DNA of 54,374 nt from Oscillospiraceae bacterium (GTDB lineage Bacteria; Bacillota; Clostridia; Oscillospirales; Oscillospiraceae): the NCBI GenBank assembly GCA_902761635.1, contig CACWLG010000013.1:1-54374 (forward strand), in the 5' to 3' direction. This document shows, in pieces, positions 25,364 to 34,447 of the stretch (position 1 is its first letter; each line of letters begins with the position of its first letter). Both the position numbers and the translations under genes were made by a program. The notes beneath the pieces are model-generated. The model ran no database searches. It was not told the origin of the DNA and was given only the letters and a program-made list of their open reading frames with translations.

Positions 25364-26013
25364 CAGCGTGCTCCTTTTTTCAGACAGACTTCCACCAGCC
25401 GACGGCTGAAGGGCATGAAAAGCTGGGCCGCAGGGCCCACCACAAAGGCGCAAACCAGCGTGCCGACACCGACGGTGCCGCCCAGCAGCCAGCCCGCGAG
25501 GGCGAAGAGCAGATCCACCGCCACCCGGACAGGTCCGAAGGGCTTGCCCAGCTTCTCGCTGAGCACCACGGCCACCAGGTCGTTCGGGCCGGTGCCGGCC
25601 TCGGAGCGGATGACGATCGTCATGCCGAAGGCGAGGATCACACAGCCGAGCACCAGAAGCGGCAGACGCAGGGCCAGCGGCCCGTCTCCCCGGATGAGCG
25701 GAGAGAGCCAGGCGGAATAGACATCAATGATCGGTCCGCCGAGTGCCATGCACAACAGCGTCCCCACCCCGATGTAATGCCGGTCGACGACAAGAAGGAT
25801 CAGCACGATCAGCACCGACACCAGCAGATGTACCCGACCGTGGCTCAGAAGCGGCTGGTCGATCGTCCGGCAAAGCCCCTGGATCAGGACGTTGAAGGGA
25901 TCGGAGCCCAGCTCCGTCAGCAGAAAGAGGGTCACACCCAGATGGGCGACGGCGAGGCCCAGCAGCAGAAGCAGAACCCGGATCCAGAATTCCCGTGAAA
26001 AGGTCTTTTTCAC
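25363..26013 (-). CDS. YczE/YitT-like integral membrane protein
   Basis: A 216-aa hydrophobic protein with about five to six membrane helices, matching the YczE-type family: LGVTLFLLTELGSDPFNVLIQGL near the start and IVIRSEAGTGPNDLVAVVLSEKLGKPFG in the middle, an internal duplication typical of the family (GSDP and GTGPND turns). It uses a GTG start at 26013 that overlaps the previous gene's stop by 4 nt. Function of the family is not established; regulatory or transport roles have been proposed. Confidence 0.8.
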   Translation of the reverse strand: MKKTFSREFWIRVLLLLLGLAVAHLGVTLFLLTELGSDPFNVLIQGLCRTIDQPLLSHGRVHLLVSVLIVLILLVVDRHYIGVGTLLCMALGGPIIDVYSAWLSPLIRGDGPLALRLPLLVLGCVILAFGMTIVIRSEAGTGPNDLVAVVLSEKLGKPFGPVRVAVDLLFALAGWLLGGTVGVGTLVCAFVVGPAAQLFMPFSRRLVEVCLKKGAR

Positions 26014-26309
26014 GTCTCGTCCTCCGTGCTCTCTTCCGTCTGTGCGCTCTCCGGCAGCCGTGCCGCCTCCACCTCGATCCGCCAGCGGCGGATCAGATAG
26101 ACGACGAAGGCCACGGCAGCCAGCGCAAAGAAGGCCGCCGCCGCATAGCCGACAGCCGGGGTCATTGTCGATTCCCCGCTGCGCACGCCCTGTATGATCT
26201 GCCAGGCAAGGTATGCCAGATACCCTGCCACCGCTGCGCGCAGGGTCGCGCGCGTACCGGCGCGGGCGCGCTGCTGCACGTCGTATTCGATATGCTCATT
26301 GCTCTGCAT
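26010..26309 (-). CDS. Hypothetical small protein with two membrane segments
   Basis: A 99-aa protein with a basic N terminus, a hydrophobic segment near residues 20-40 (LRAAVAGYLAYLAWQIIQGV) and another near 50-72 (AVGYAAAAFFALAAVAFVVYLI), then an acidic tail. The ATG at 26309 with GGAGGG at correct spacing was chosen. It is first of a coupled trio (this gene, YczE-like, 142-aa protein). I do not recognise the family. Confidence 0.7.
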   Translation of the reverse strand: MQSNEHIEYDVQQRARAGTRATLRAAVAGYLAYLAWQIIQGVRSGESTMTPAVGYAAAAFFALAAVAFVVYLIRRWRIEVEAARLPESAQTEESTEDET

Positions 26310-26332
26310 GTGCTGCCCTCCCGGACCGAAAG

Positions 26333-26366
26333 CGGGCAGCGGCATACCGTGTATTTCCGCTGCCCG
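26333..26366 (-). terminator. Terminator after gguB
   Basis: CGGGCAGCGG/CCGCTGCCCG stem with a 14-nt loop followed by CTTTCGG; only partial U tract. It separates the importer operon from the small membrane trio. Confidence 0.5.
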
Positions 26367-26383
26367 GAATGTGCAGTGTCTGC

Positions 26384-27550
26384 TCAGCCGGCCTTGCCGG
26401 TCTTATGGTTGGAGACAACGTCGAAGATGACCGCGACCAGAAGCACCGCGCCCTTGACGATGTACTGCCAGTTGTTGTCGAGGCCTATGATGGACATGCC
26501 CTGGTTGATGACGCCGAGGAAGATGGCGCCGATGCAGATGCCCGCCACCGTGCCGGAGCCGCCGTAAGCGGAAGCGCCGCCGATGAAGCAGGAGCCGATG
26601 GCGTCCATCTCGAAGGCATTGCCGGTGTCGCCGTTGACGGAGGCAATACGCGCCGCCATCAGCAGGCCCGAGAGGCCCGCGAGGAAGGACATGGACAGAT
26701 AGGCCAGGAAGTAGACCTTGCGTGTGTCGATACCGGAGAGCTTGGTCGCCTTCTCATTGCCGCCCACGGCGTAGAAGTAACGGCCCAGGGCGGTCTTGCT
26801 GGTGATGAAGGAATAGATGAACACCACCGCCAGCACCCAGATCAGCATGACGGGAATGCCCTTGTAGTTGGTGAGCTTCCAGGCGTAGAACACGACCAGC
26901 GCCGCAATGATGAGCTTCTTGCCGAGCTCCGGGGCAAGGGCGCCGACTGCGTAGCCCTTGCTGGCCCTCTTGGCGCGGCCGGTGAAAACGCTGACGACGA
27001 GAAACAGCGCGATGGCGCAGCCGATGATGAGCGCGGACCATTTCTTCGCATCGTCAAGGCCGGGGATCTGAACGTAGGAGGCGAAGATGTTCAGGAACAG
27101 CTTGTTCTTGACCGGCACGGTCTTGGACTGGAGGATGACACGGCCAAGGCCGCGGAAGAGGAACATGCCGGACAGGGTGCAGATGAAGGGCGGGATGTGG
27201 ACATAGCCGATCCAGAAGCCCTGCCAGCCGCCGATGATGGCGCCGACCATCAGGCACAGGAAGATGACCGGGATGGCGTTCATGCCGGATTTATCCATAA
27301 GCTGGGCGGCGAGAGCGCCGACCAGACACACCGTGGAGCCGACGGACAGGTCAATGTTGCCGCCGGTCAGGATGCACAGCAGCATGCCGCAGGCCAGCAC
27401 CAGAACATAGGAGTTCTGAAGAAGGAGGTTGGACATGTTCTGCGGATACAGCAGGCGGCCGTGGGTCAGAAAGCCAAACAGCGCAAATACCGCCACCAGC
27501 GCGATGACCATGGTATACTTTTTGACAAAGGCTTTCACATTGATATTCAT
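26384..27550 (-). CDS. gguB: Monosaccharide ABC transporter permease, GguB-like
   Basis: A 388-aa RbsC-family permease of the long GguB/XylH type, with [20 protein letters not shown] early and [27 protein letters not shown] as coupling region; about ten membrane helices. It overlaps the ATPase gene by 4 nt. Single permease gene, so it works as a homodimer with GguA and ChvE-like partners. The downstream xylulokinase operon suggests D-xylose as one substrate. Confidence 0.85.
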   Translation of the reverse strand: MNINVKAFVKKYTMVIALVAVFALFGFLTHGRLLYPQNMSNLLLQNSYVLVLACGMLLCILTGGNIDLSVGSTVCLVGALAAQLMDKSGMNAIPVIFLCLMVGAIIGGWQGFWIGYVHIPPFICTLSGMFLFRGLGRVILQSKTVPVKNKLFLNIFASYVQIPGLDDAKKWSALIIGCAIALFLVVSVFTGRAKRASKGYAVGALAPELGKKLIIAALVVFYAWKLTNYKGIPVMLIWVLAVVFIYSFITSKTALGRYFYAVGGNEKATKLSGIDTRKVYFLAYLSMSFLAGLSGLLMAARIASVNGDTGNAFEMDAIGSCFIGGASAYGGSGTVAGICIGAIFLGVINQGMSIIGLDNNWQYIVKGAVLLVAVIFDVVSNHKTGKAG

Positions 27551-29103
27551 GATGCTCTTTCTCCTTCTTCGTTCTTTTCGGATTTGAGGATGGCGGCCAT
27601 GATCTTCTCCTGCGTCGCCTCCTCAACGGGCATCTCGCCGACAATGCGCCCCTCGTTCATGACGTAGATGCGGTCGCACATGCCGAGGATCTCCGGCATT
27701 TCCGACGAGATCATGATGACCGATTTCCCCTGCGCCACCAGATCGTTCATGATGCAGTAAATCTCAAACTTGGCGCCCACGTCGATGCCGCGGGTCGGCT
27801 CGTCCAGGATCAGAACATCGGCGTCGGCGTACATCCATTTGGCAAGCAGCACCTTCTGCTGGTTGCCGCCGGAGAGATTGCCCGCAAGCTGCTGGACGCT
27901 GGGTGTCTTGGTCTTGAGCTTTTCGCGGTAATCGTCCGCCACCAGGTTCTCCTTCACGGTGTCGATCACGCCGCCGGAGCAGACCTTGTCAAGGCGGGCA
28001 AGCGTGGTGTTCACGGCGATGGTCTGCGGGAGGATGAGGCCGTTGCCCTTGCGGTCCTCCGTGACATAGGCAAGGCCGGCTTCAATGGCCTGGCGCTCAT
28101 TGCGCAGGTGCACCTCCTTGCCGTTGATGAACAGCTGCCCGCTGATGCCGGCGCCGTAGGAGCGGCCGAAGATGGACATGGCAAGCTCCGTGCGCCCCGC
28201 GCCCTGCAGGCCGGAGAAGCCCACGATCTCGCCCTTGTGCACATTGAAGGAGACGTTGTCGTCCACCACCTTCTCGGTGTAGACCGGGTGATGGACCGTC
28301 CAGTTCTTGACCTCCAGGCCGATCTCGTCGCTGACGTGGTGCTCGCGCCGCGGGAAGCGGTCCGACAGCTCGCGCCCGACCATGCCGCGGATGATGCGGT
28401 CCTCGTCCACGCTGCGGTCCTGGTTGTTTATCGTTTCAATCGTTGAGCCGTCACGCACGACCGTGATCCTGTCCGCCACATAAGCGATCTCGTTGAGCTT
28501 ATGGGAGATGATGATCGAGGTCATGCCCTGCTTCTTGAAGGAAAGCAGCAGATCAAGAAGCATCCTGGAATCCTCCTCGTTCAGGGAGGAGGTGGGCTCG
28601 TCGAGAATGAGCAGTTTTACGTTTTTCGACAGCGCCTTGGCGATTTCGACAAGCTGCTGCTTGCCGGTGCCGATGTCCTTGATGAGGGTATGCTCGCTCT
28701 CCTTCAGGCCCACCTGATCCATGTGCGTGCGCGCCTCATGATAGGTCCGGTCCCAGTCGATGCCGAAACGGCCTTTTCTCTCGTTGCCGAGGAACATGTT
28801 CTCGCCGATAGACAGCTCCGGGATCAGGGCCAGCTCCTGGTGGATGATGACGATGCCCAGCTTCTCGCTGTCTCGCAGGGTATTGAAATGGCAGACCTCA
28901 CCGTTATAGATGATGTCGCCGGTATAGCTTCCGTAGGGATACGTGCCCGACAGCACGTTCATCAGGGTCGATTTTCCCGCTCCGTTTTCTCCCACCAGAG
29001 CATGGATCTCGCCGCGCTCGACCTGGAGGTTGACATTGTCAAGCGCCTTGACGCCCGGGAACTCCTTTGTGATGTTCTTCATCACAAGAATGTGATCAGC
29101 CAA
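27547..29103 (-). CDS. gguA: Monosaccharide ABC transporter ATPase, GguA-like
   Basis: A 518-aa ATPase with two ABC domains. Domain 1: Walker [11 protein letters not shown]-loop region [22 protein letters not shown], Walker [16 protein letters not shown]. Domain 2: degenerate A loop [11 protein letters not shown], signature [15 protein letters not shown] and [13 protein letters not shown]. The phrase [17 protein letters not shown] is typical of the GguA/XylG branch. A strong hairpin with a U tract lies between it and the binding-protein gene. Confidence 0.88.
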   Translation of the reverse strand: MADHILVMKNITKEFPGVKALDNVNLQVERGEIHALVGENGAGKSTLMNVLSGTYPYGSYTGDIIYNGEVCHFNTLRDSEKLGIVIIHQELALIPELSIGENMFLGNERKGRFGIDWDRTYHEARTHMDQVGLKESEHTLIKDIGTGKQQLVEIAKALSKNVKLLILDEPTSSLNEEDSRMLLDLLLSFKKQGMTSIIISHKLNEIAYVADRITVVRDGSTIETINNQDRSVDEDRIIRGMVGRELSDRFPRREHHVSDEIGLEVKNWTVHHPVYTEKVVDDNVSFNVHKGEIVGFSGLQGAGRTELAMSIFGRSYGAGISGQLFINGKEVHLRNERQAIEAGLAYVTEDRKGNGLILPQTIAVNTTLARLDKVCSGGVIDTVKENLVADDYREKLKTKTPSVQQLAGNLSGGNQQKVLLAKWMYADADVLILDEPTRGIDVGAKFEIYCIMNDLVAQGKSVIMISSEMPEILGMCDRIYVMNEGRIVGEMPVEEATQEKIMAAILKSEKNEEGERAS

Positions 29104-29125
29104 AGTGAAACCCCTCCTCTATGCT

Positions 29126-29157
29126 AAAAAGAGGGGCGGGGGTGAACCCCGCCCCTC
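29126..29157 (-). terminator. Hairpin with U tract between chvE and gguA (attenuator)
   Basis: Perfect 11-bp stem GAGGGGCGGGG/CCCCGCCCCTC, then TTTTTAG, 25 nt after the binding-protein stop. Confidence 0.7.
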
Positions 29158-29181
29158 GGTGTGTTGCCTTGTTTCAGGAAA

Positions 29182-30297
29182 TCAGCCGAGCGTGGAAACC
29201 AGATACTGGTTGTTGGCATCCCATTTGTAGTTGCCGGTCTCAACGAGCAGGTCGAGGTTGCTCTTGTCGATGGAGTAGGGAACCAGCAGGTAGGAGGGAA
29301 CAACGCCCTTGCCGTTGTCGTAGGTCTCGGTGTCGAAGGCGGCCTCAGCGCTGAACTTCTCGCACAGCTCTGCACCGGGCTTCTGGCCTTCCAGAATGGC
29401 GGAAACCAGAACGAGGGTGACGCCGGCTTCATCGGAGACGTTCTTGTAAACGGTCATGGTCTGGTGGCCGTCAACAATGTTCTGGAGGTTGCCGATATCG
29501 CCGTCCTGACCGGTGACGATGGGCTGGTTGGTGCCGGCATAGTCGGTGATGATGGCCTGGGCAACGCCGGCTGCGGTGGAGTCATTGGAGCACAGAGCGA
29601 TGTCAAGCACGGTGCCGTCGCCGTAGTAGGAGGCGAGGGTGTTCTGGAAGTTCTCCAGAGCGGTGTCGGTGCTCCATGCGGGCGTTGCGACCTGCTCAAA
29701 GCTGGTCTTGCCGGAGGGGATCTTCAGGGTGCCGGCGTCGATGAAGGGCTTGAGGGTATCGAAGGCGCCGTTGAAGAAGTAGCCGGCATTGGTGTCGGCG
29801 GGGTCACCGGCGGTGAACTCGATGTTGTAGGTCTTGTCGCCTGCGTTCTCAAGGTCAAGAGCCTTGATGACGTACTGGGCCTGCAGGACGCCGACGGTGT
29901 AGTTATCGAAGGAGACGTAGTAGGCAACGTCCGCGTTCTCGATCAGACGGTCATAGGCGATGACAACGATGCCGGCATCGGCAGCGTCGGCCAGCGTCTG
30001 GCTCAGGGTGGCGGAGTCGATGGCGGTGATGACGAGCACCTCAACGCCGTCGGCGATCATGTTGGCGATGTCGTTGTTCTGCTGAACGGAATCGTTATCG
30101 GAATAGGTCAGCTCGACCTGGTAGCCGGCCGCTTCGAACTGCTCCTTCAGGTAAGAGCCGTCACGGTTCCAGCGCTCCAGAGATTTCGTGGGCATCGAGA
30201 TGCCGACCTTGTGGGCACCGTCTGCATAGGCCAGGCTCGTGCAGGTCAGTGCGAAGACCATGGTAAGAACCAGAATCATTGCAAGAACTTTTTTCAT
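29182..30297 (-). CDS. chvE: Sugar-binding protein, ChvE/XylF-like
   Basis: A 371-aa extracellular binding protein with signal peptide (residues 1-25). KVGISMPTKSLERWNRDGSYLKEQFEAAGY, VLVITAIDSATLSQTLADA and ALCSNDSTAAGVAQAIITDYAG are typical of the ChvE/XylF branch that binds D-xylose, glucose, arabinose and galactose. It is first in the operon, directly behind a promoter with a palindromic operator, and divergent from a ROK regulator. No lipobox. Confidence 0.87.
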   Translation of the reverse strand: MKKVLAMILVLTMVFALTCTSLAYADGAHKVGISMPTKSLERWNRDGSYLKEQFEAAGYQVELTYSDNDSVQQNNDIANMIADGVEVLVITAIDSATLSQTLADAADAGIVVIAYDRLIENADVAYYVSFDNYTVGVLQAQYVIKALDLENAGDKTYNIEFTAGDPADTNAGYFFNGAFDTLKPFIDAGTLKIPSGKTSFEQVATPAWSTDTALENFQNTLASYYGDGTVLDIALCSNDSTAAGVAQAIITDYAGTNQPIVTGQDGDIGNLQNIVDGHQTMTVYKNVSDEAGVTLVLVSAILEGQKPGAELCEKFSAEAAFDTETYDNGKGVVPSYLLVPYSIDKSNLDLLVETGNYKWDANNQYLVSTLG

Positions 30298-30331
30298 TGG
30301 TTTCTTCCTCCTGTAAAAATTTTTGATTTTT

Positions 30332-30348
30332 GAAGTTGTTCCAACTTC
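30332..30348. promoter_or_regulatory. Palindromic operator in the chvE leader
   Basis: GAAGTTG-TTC-CAACTTC, perfect 7-bp arms, 10 bp downstream of the predicted -10 of the chvE operon. Its position fits a repressor, most likely the divergent ROK protein. Confidence 0.55.
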
Positions 30349-30357
30349 GTTAAACTT

Positions 30358-30386
30358 ATTTTACTGAGGTTACTTCCAGAAATCAA
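30358..30386 (-). promoter_or_regulatory. Predicted promoter of the chvE-gguA-gguB operon
   Basis: TTGATT (30381-30386), 17 bp spacer, TAAAAT (30358-30363). Confidence 0.6.
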
Positions 30387-30521
30387 GATGTTTTTGTATT
30401 ATTGCCATTCATTCGGCAGTTTTGCCGTTTCTTGCCAGCATTATTTATGCAAGCTGCCAGATAATTTGCTTTCCCTCTCGCGGTTTTATAAATGCATTTT
30501 ATAAAAGTTTGCGCAATCGCC

Positions 30522-30549
30522 TTGACAAGCCCGGCAGGCATGGTACAAT
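30522..30549 (+). promoter_or_regulatory. Predicted promoter of the ROK regulator
   Basis: TTGACA (30522-30527), 16 bp spacer, TACAAT (30544-30549): near-consensus sigma-A promoter 32 bp before the start codon, giving a very short leader. Confidence 0.65.
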
Positions 30550-30580
30550 TTCATCATCAATCAGGAAAGGCGGCGGACTT

Positions 30581-31711
30581 TTGAAAAATACATTTCTGAA
30601 TACGGCGCCGCTCATTGCGCCGCGCAGCCGGATCTATCGGACCCTGTATGACGCGAAGGACTTCTGCTCCCGGCAGACGCTGGCGAGGGACTGCGCTCTG
30701 AGCCTGCCGACGGTGCACCAGTATTTGACGGAGCTGTTTCAGCTCGGGCTTGTGCGCTATTCCGGCGAGGAGCGCGCCACCGGCGGGCGGCGGGCCCAGG
30801 GGATCGAGATCGTCCCGGACGCCCGCATCGCCCTCGGCATCTCGGTCACGGGGCGCTATCTGCGCCTGTCGGCGGTGGATCTGCGGCTGCAGGAGCTGGC
30901 CTACTGCCGGGAGACCTTTGATCTTGACTCCCATCTCGGGAAGCTCGACGGGGCAATGGCCGGGATCATCGAGAAGTTTCTGGATGACTTTCATCTGGAC
31001 CGCAAGCGCCTGCTGGGTGTGGGCATCGCCGTGCCCGGTCTCATCAGTCCCGACGGGCAGCGCATCAGCACCGCGCCGACGCTGGGGATCCGGGACGCGC
31101 CGCTCTATGCCCTCACCCGCGGCATCGACTATCCGGTGCACGTGGAGAACGATGGCACCGCAAGCGGCCATGCGGAGAGCGCCTTCCACCGCCAGAAGAA
31201 GAGCATGGCCTACCTTTCGCTGGAGGATGGGATCGGCGGCGCGGTGCTGATCGACAGCGTCCCCTACCCGGGGGACAACGCCAAGAGCGGGGAGTTCGGC
31301 CACATCTGTGTGGAGCCGGGCGGCCTGCAGTGCAGCTGCGGCTGTCACGGCTGTCTGGAGGCCTACTGCTCCGCCAGCCGGATCGAGACGACCTTCGGCG
31401 TGAGCCACGAGGAGTTTTTCCGCGGCGTGAGGGAGCACCGGCCCGATTATGAGGCGCTGCTGTTTGACATGCTGCGGCACCTGGCCGTCGGGATCAACAG
31501 TATTCACATGGTGCTCGACTGTGACGTGGTGCTGGGAGGCTTTTTTACGGAATATCTGCAGGACTGGCTGCCGGTTCTGAAGCAGTATGTGACGGCGGGC
31601 AACCCCTTCACCGAGAACGCGGACTTCGTCCGGCTCAGCACCCTGCGCCGCCACATCACCTCCCACGGCGCGGCGCTCTTTTACGTGCGGGAGTTTGTCT
31701 CCGGGATATGA
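30581..31711 (+). CDS. ROK family transcriptional regulator (XylR-like)
   Basis: A 376-aa regulator. The N-terminal HTH (about 15-65) reads FCSRQTLARDCALSLPTVHQYLTELFQLGLVRY; the C-terminal ROK sugar-kinase fold has GVGIAVPGLISPDG, SLEDGIGGAVLID, EFGHICV and the zinc motif CSCGCHGCLEAYCS. It probably binds a sugar or sugar phosphate and represses the divergent chvE operon. The TTG at 30581 was chosen: AGGAAAGGCGG lies just upstream, and the promoter ends before any earlier start. XylR of Firmicutes has this architecture. Confidence 0.87.
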   Translation: MKNTFLNTAPLIAPRSRIYRTLYDAKDFCSRQTLARDCALSLPTVHQYLTELFQLGLVRYSGEERATGGRRAQGIEIVPDARIALGISVTGRYLRLSAVDLRLQELAYCRETFDLDSHLGKLDGAMAGIIEKFLDDFHLDRKRLLGVGIAVPGLISPDGQRISTAPTLGIRDAPLYALTRGIDYPVHVENDGTASGHAESAFHRQKKSMAYLSLEDGIGGAVLIDSVPYPGDNAKSGEFGHICVEPGGLQCSCGCHGCLEAYCSASRIETTFGVSHEEFFRGVREHRPDYEALLFDMLRHLAVGINSIHMVLDCDVVLGGFFTEYLQDWLPVLKQYVTAGNPFTENADFVRLSTLRRHITSHGAALFYVREFVSGI

Positions 31712-31851
31712 GCTCTGTCCGCTTCCCGAATCCTGTGACACTTGTGTGACATTTGGCGTGCTAAGATGCACCCGTAAGCAAGAGAAAAACAAAGCGGGCT
31801 TCTCCGGGGAACGGAGAGCCCGACAGAACTGGAGAAAGAGGGTTATAAAAA

Positions 31852-32220
31852 ATGGAAGAATTTGCAGTGACTTATCAGAACTATCAAAGCAACACGACTT
31901 TGAATATCATCATGCTGGCGCTCGGCATCCTGGCCGTGATCGGCGCATGGCGCGTCTTTGTGAAGGCGGGCGTCCCCGGCTGGCACAGCCTCATCCCCAT
32001 TCTGAGCACCTATGACATCTGCAAAATTGCGATGACGGAGAATGTGGGGCTGTTCACCGTGCTGAGTGTTCTGCTCCCCATCGTATACATCTACCCCTGC
32101 ATCAAGCTGGCAAAGGCCTTCGGAAAAGGGACCGGCTTCGGCATCGTCCTGTTCCTGTTCAACTTCATCGGCTTCCCGATCCTCGGCTTCGGCGACGCCG
32201 CGTACCTCGGCCCCCAATAA
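31852..32220 (+). CDS. DUF5684 family small membrane protein
   Basis: A 122-aa protein with three to four membrane helices. The family pattern is clear: AWRVFVKAGVPGWHSLIPILSTYDICKIA in the first half and FGFPILGFGDAAYLGP-like ending (here IGFPILGFGDAAYLGP). Function unknown; DUF5684 proteins occur beside signal peptidases and in many Firmicutes. It has its own ribosome binding site (AAAGAGGG) and ends before a terminator shared with the convergent phosphatase gene. Confidence 0.8.
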   Translation: MEEFAVTYQNYQSNTTLNIIMLALGILAVIGAWRVFVKAGVPGWHSLIPILSTYDICKIAMTENVGLFTVLSVLLPIVYIYPCIKLAKAFGKGTGFGIVLFLFNFIGFPILGFGDAAYLGPQ

Positions 32221-32240
32221 CGTAAGGCCAGCATGGCAAA

Positions 32241-32280
32241 GCTCCGGCGAACTTGTACTGATCATGTTCGCCGGAGCCTT
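32241..32280. terminator. Bidirectional hairpin between convergent genes
   Basis: GCTCCGGCGAAC/GTTCGCCGGAGC, 12 bp, 13-nt loop, followed on the plus strand by CTTTGTGTT. It serves the DUF5684 gene and may also serve the phosphatase. Confidence 0.6.
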
Positions 32281-32309
32281 TGTGTTATGGGATTGTTCTC
32301 AGCATGAAA

Positions 32310-33635
32310 TTACGCCGCAAGCGGAAGCTCTTCCTGTTCGCTGTACTGCTCCACCAGCAGATCATAGGCGTCGATCGCGCTGTCCAGGCGTGCCAGGAGA
32401 TCGGCCTCGGCGATCATCCCGTCCGCGTTGGTTTCCAGACCGTCAAACGCAATGGCCGTCTTTACCGGCGGGTTATCCAGCGACAGGCGGGTGTATTCGC
32501 GCAGCTGCTCCGTGCTCTGATAGACAAGGCTCACCTTATAGAAGGCCTCTCCGGCCTCGTTCAGCCAGCGCTCGAATACGAGCTTGGAGCCGATGGGCGT
32601 CTTGGGCTCGATCGTATCCGGCAGTGTATACTCCGTCACGCCGAGAGAAGCCAGTACGCTTGCGATATTGGAGTCGTGTCCGCACAGGAAGCTGAACCGG
32701 CGCTCCGGTGCCTGCAGCTCGGAGCGGATCTCCTGCAGCAGCGGGTGCGCCACATTCACGCAGACAAGGGGTCTTGTGAAGAGCATATCGCTGTAGGTGT
32801 CCACAATGGTGTGCAGCTTCAGCCAGTCCTCCCGGCTCAGCTCCTTCCCGAAGGCGGCCTTGACGGGATCCGCTTCCTCATAGGACTGAAGCGTCAGCGC
32901 GTCCACCACGGAGGTTGCGGTCTTGATCGGGCCGCTCATGCCCGGCTCCTCGCCGAGCTCCAGGATGAGCGTCGTCTCCCCCTCGGTCAGCTCTCCGACC
33001 TTACCGGATTTGTATGCCTCGCTCTCGCGGATATCCGCCACATCCATCAAAAGCTCCATGGCGTCGTGCAGCTTGTCCAGGATGCCCTGCATGCCGGCCT
33101 CGCCGCCCATTTCCGCGACCTGCGCCCGGACGTCTTCCGCATAGGCGTCGTTCACGAAGGTCAGCCCCGGAAGGAAGGTGGGGTCCATGGTGTCATAGGC
33201 TGCATGGTTCTCGATCTCCACCTTGGCCACCGGCAGCAGGCCCGCCGAGAAGTAGCGCGCCGTGGCAAGCGTGCGCTGCTTGGAGTTTGCGTAGAAGCGC
33301 ACGGCCCCGCTCTCCGGCTGGTAATTGAGCGGGAAAAAGCCCTCGTCCTCCAGCCAAAGGCGGAAATACTGGCCCATCAGGGTCTCCAGCAGCGCCCCGC
33401 GCAGAGAGAGCTCACTTGGCTTGCTTGTCCACTCGAACCACGCATGCGGCGTGATATCCCCGAGCAGGGAGCCGCTGCCCGAAAGCGGGGAGCGGATATT
33501 GTGGCGGCTCAGGATCACGATGCGATCGAGCGTGCAGGCGTCTGTAGATTTCGTATCCTGCGCGGACGCCGTCACCGCCGTCATGCCGAGCAGGAGCGAG
33601 GCAAGCAGCAGCGTGGCAATCAGTTTTTTCATCAT
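32310..33635 (-). CDS. Secreted histidine acid phosphatase (Agp/AppA-like)
   Basis: A 441-aa protein with signal peptide (residues 1-26). The catalytic RHG-type motif reads ILSRHNIRSPLS (the RHN variant is found in Agp-type glucose-1-phosphatases) and the proton-donor motif is GHDSNIASVLASLGV. Such enzymes hydrolyse sugar phosphates or phytate outside the membrane. The chosen ATG at 33635 has GGAGAAAAAG upstream and gives a clean signal peptide; the frame is open further upstream through araD. It follows araD by 55 nt with no terminator, so it is probably part of the arabinose operon. Confidence 0.87.
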   Translation of the reverse strand: MMKKLIATLLLASLLLGMTAVTASAQDTKSTDACTLDRIVILSRHNIRSPLSGSGSLLGDITPHAWFEWTSKPSELSLRGALLETLMGQYFRLWLEDEGFFPLNYQPESGAVRFYANSKQRTLATARYFSAGLLPVAKVEIENHAAYDTMDPTFLPGLTFVNDAYAEDVRAQVAEMGGEAGMQGILDKLHDAMELLMDVADIRESEAYKSGKVGELTEGETTLILELGEEPGMSGPIKTATSVVDALTLQSYEEADPVKAAFGKELSREDWLKLHTIVDTYSDMLFTRPLVCVNVAHPLLQEIRSELQAPERRFSFLCGHDSNIASVLASLGVTEYTLPDTIEPKTPIGSKLVFERWLNEAGEAFYKVSLVYQSTEQLREYTRLSLDNPPVKTAIAFDGLETNADGMIAEADLLARLDSAIDAYDLLVEQYSEQEELPLAA

Positions 33636-33690
33636 TCTTTTTCTCCGTTTCCGGCAGCGCGGCGGCAGACGGCGGCTGCCCGTTCCTTGA

Positions 33691-34386
33691 TCAGTTCTGG
33701 CCGTAATAGGCGTTTGCGCCGTGCTTGCGCAGATAGTGCTTGTCTTGCAGCTCCTGCGGGGCGGGCTGCACCCGGGGATTGATCGTCTCGCAGCGGTAGG
33801 CCATCTTCGCGACCTCTTCGAGCACCACCGCATTGTGCACCGCTTCGAAAGCGTCCTTGCCCCAGGCGAAGGGCCCGTGGTTTTTGCACAGGCACCCGGG
33901 CACGGCGACGGGGTCCTTCCCGATCCGCGCAAACTCCGACACGATCAGAAGCCCCGTGTTGCGCTCGTAGGCCTCCTCGATCTCCTCCTTTGTCAGGCAG
34001 CGGAAGCAGGGAATACCGCCGTAGAAATAGTCCGCATGGGTCGTGCCGTAGCAGGGGATGTCCCGTCCGGCCTGCGCCCAGGAGGTGGCATAGCTGGAAT
34101 GGGTGTGGACGATGCCGCCGAGCGCGGGGAAGGCCTTGTAGAGCTCGAGGTGCGTGGCGGTGTCGCTGGAGGGCTTCCACTTCCCTTCCACGACCCTGCC
34201 GTCCAGATCAACAACCACCATGTCCTCCGGGCGCATACCGTCATAATCCACGCCCGAGGGCTTGATGACAAACAGGCCCTTCTCCCGGTCGATGCCGGAG
34301 ACATTGCCCCAGGTGAAGGTCACAAGATTATATTTCGGCAGGAGGAGGTTGGCCTCACAGACCTGTCTTTTGAGTTCTTCCAGCAT
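33691..34386 (-). CDS. araD: L-ribulose-5-phosphate 4-epimerase
   Basis: A 231-aa class II aldolase-fold enzyme that converts L-ribulose 5-phosphate to D-xylulose 5-phosphate with zinc. [61 protein letters not shown] (zinc His residues) and [25 protein letters not shown] are the usual AraD motifs, and the length is standard. The ATG at 34386 has AAAGGA six bases upstream; a TTG at 34404 falls in the preceding hairpin. Confidence 0.95.
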   Translation of the reverse strand: MLEELKRQVCEANLLLPKYNLVTFTWGNVSGIDREKGLFVIKPSGVDYDGMRPEDMVVVDLDGRVVEGKWKPSSDTATHLELYKAFPALGGIVHTHSSYATSWAQAGRDIPCYGTTHADYFYGGIPCFRCLTKEEIEEAYERNTGLLIVSEFARIGKDPVAVPGCLCKNHGPFAWGKDAFEAVHNAVVLEEVAKMAYRCETINPRVQPAPQELQDKHYLRKHGANAYYGQN

Positions 34387-34403
34387 AACAATTCCTTTCT
34401 TCA

Positions 34404-34435
34404 ATCAGGCGGCCAGAGTGATCTGACCGCCTGAT
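34404..34435 (-). other. Stem-loop between araB and araD
   Basis: ATCAGGCGG/CCGCCTGAT stem extended by CAGA/TCTG, directly before the araD ribosome binding site. No U tract, so it is more likely an mRNA processing or stability element than a terminator. Confidence 0.5.
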
Positions 34436-34447
34436 CTCACATTATAC

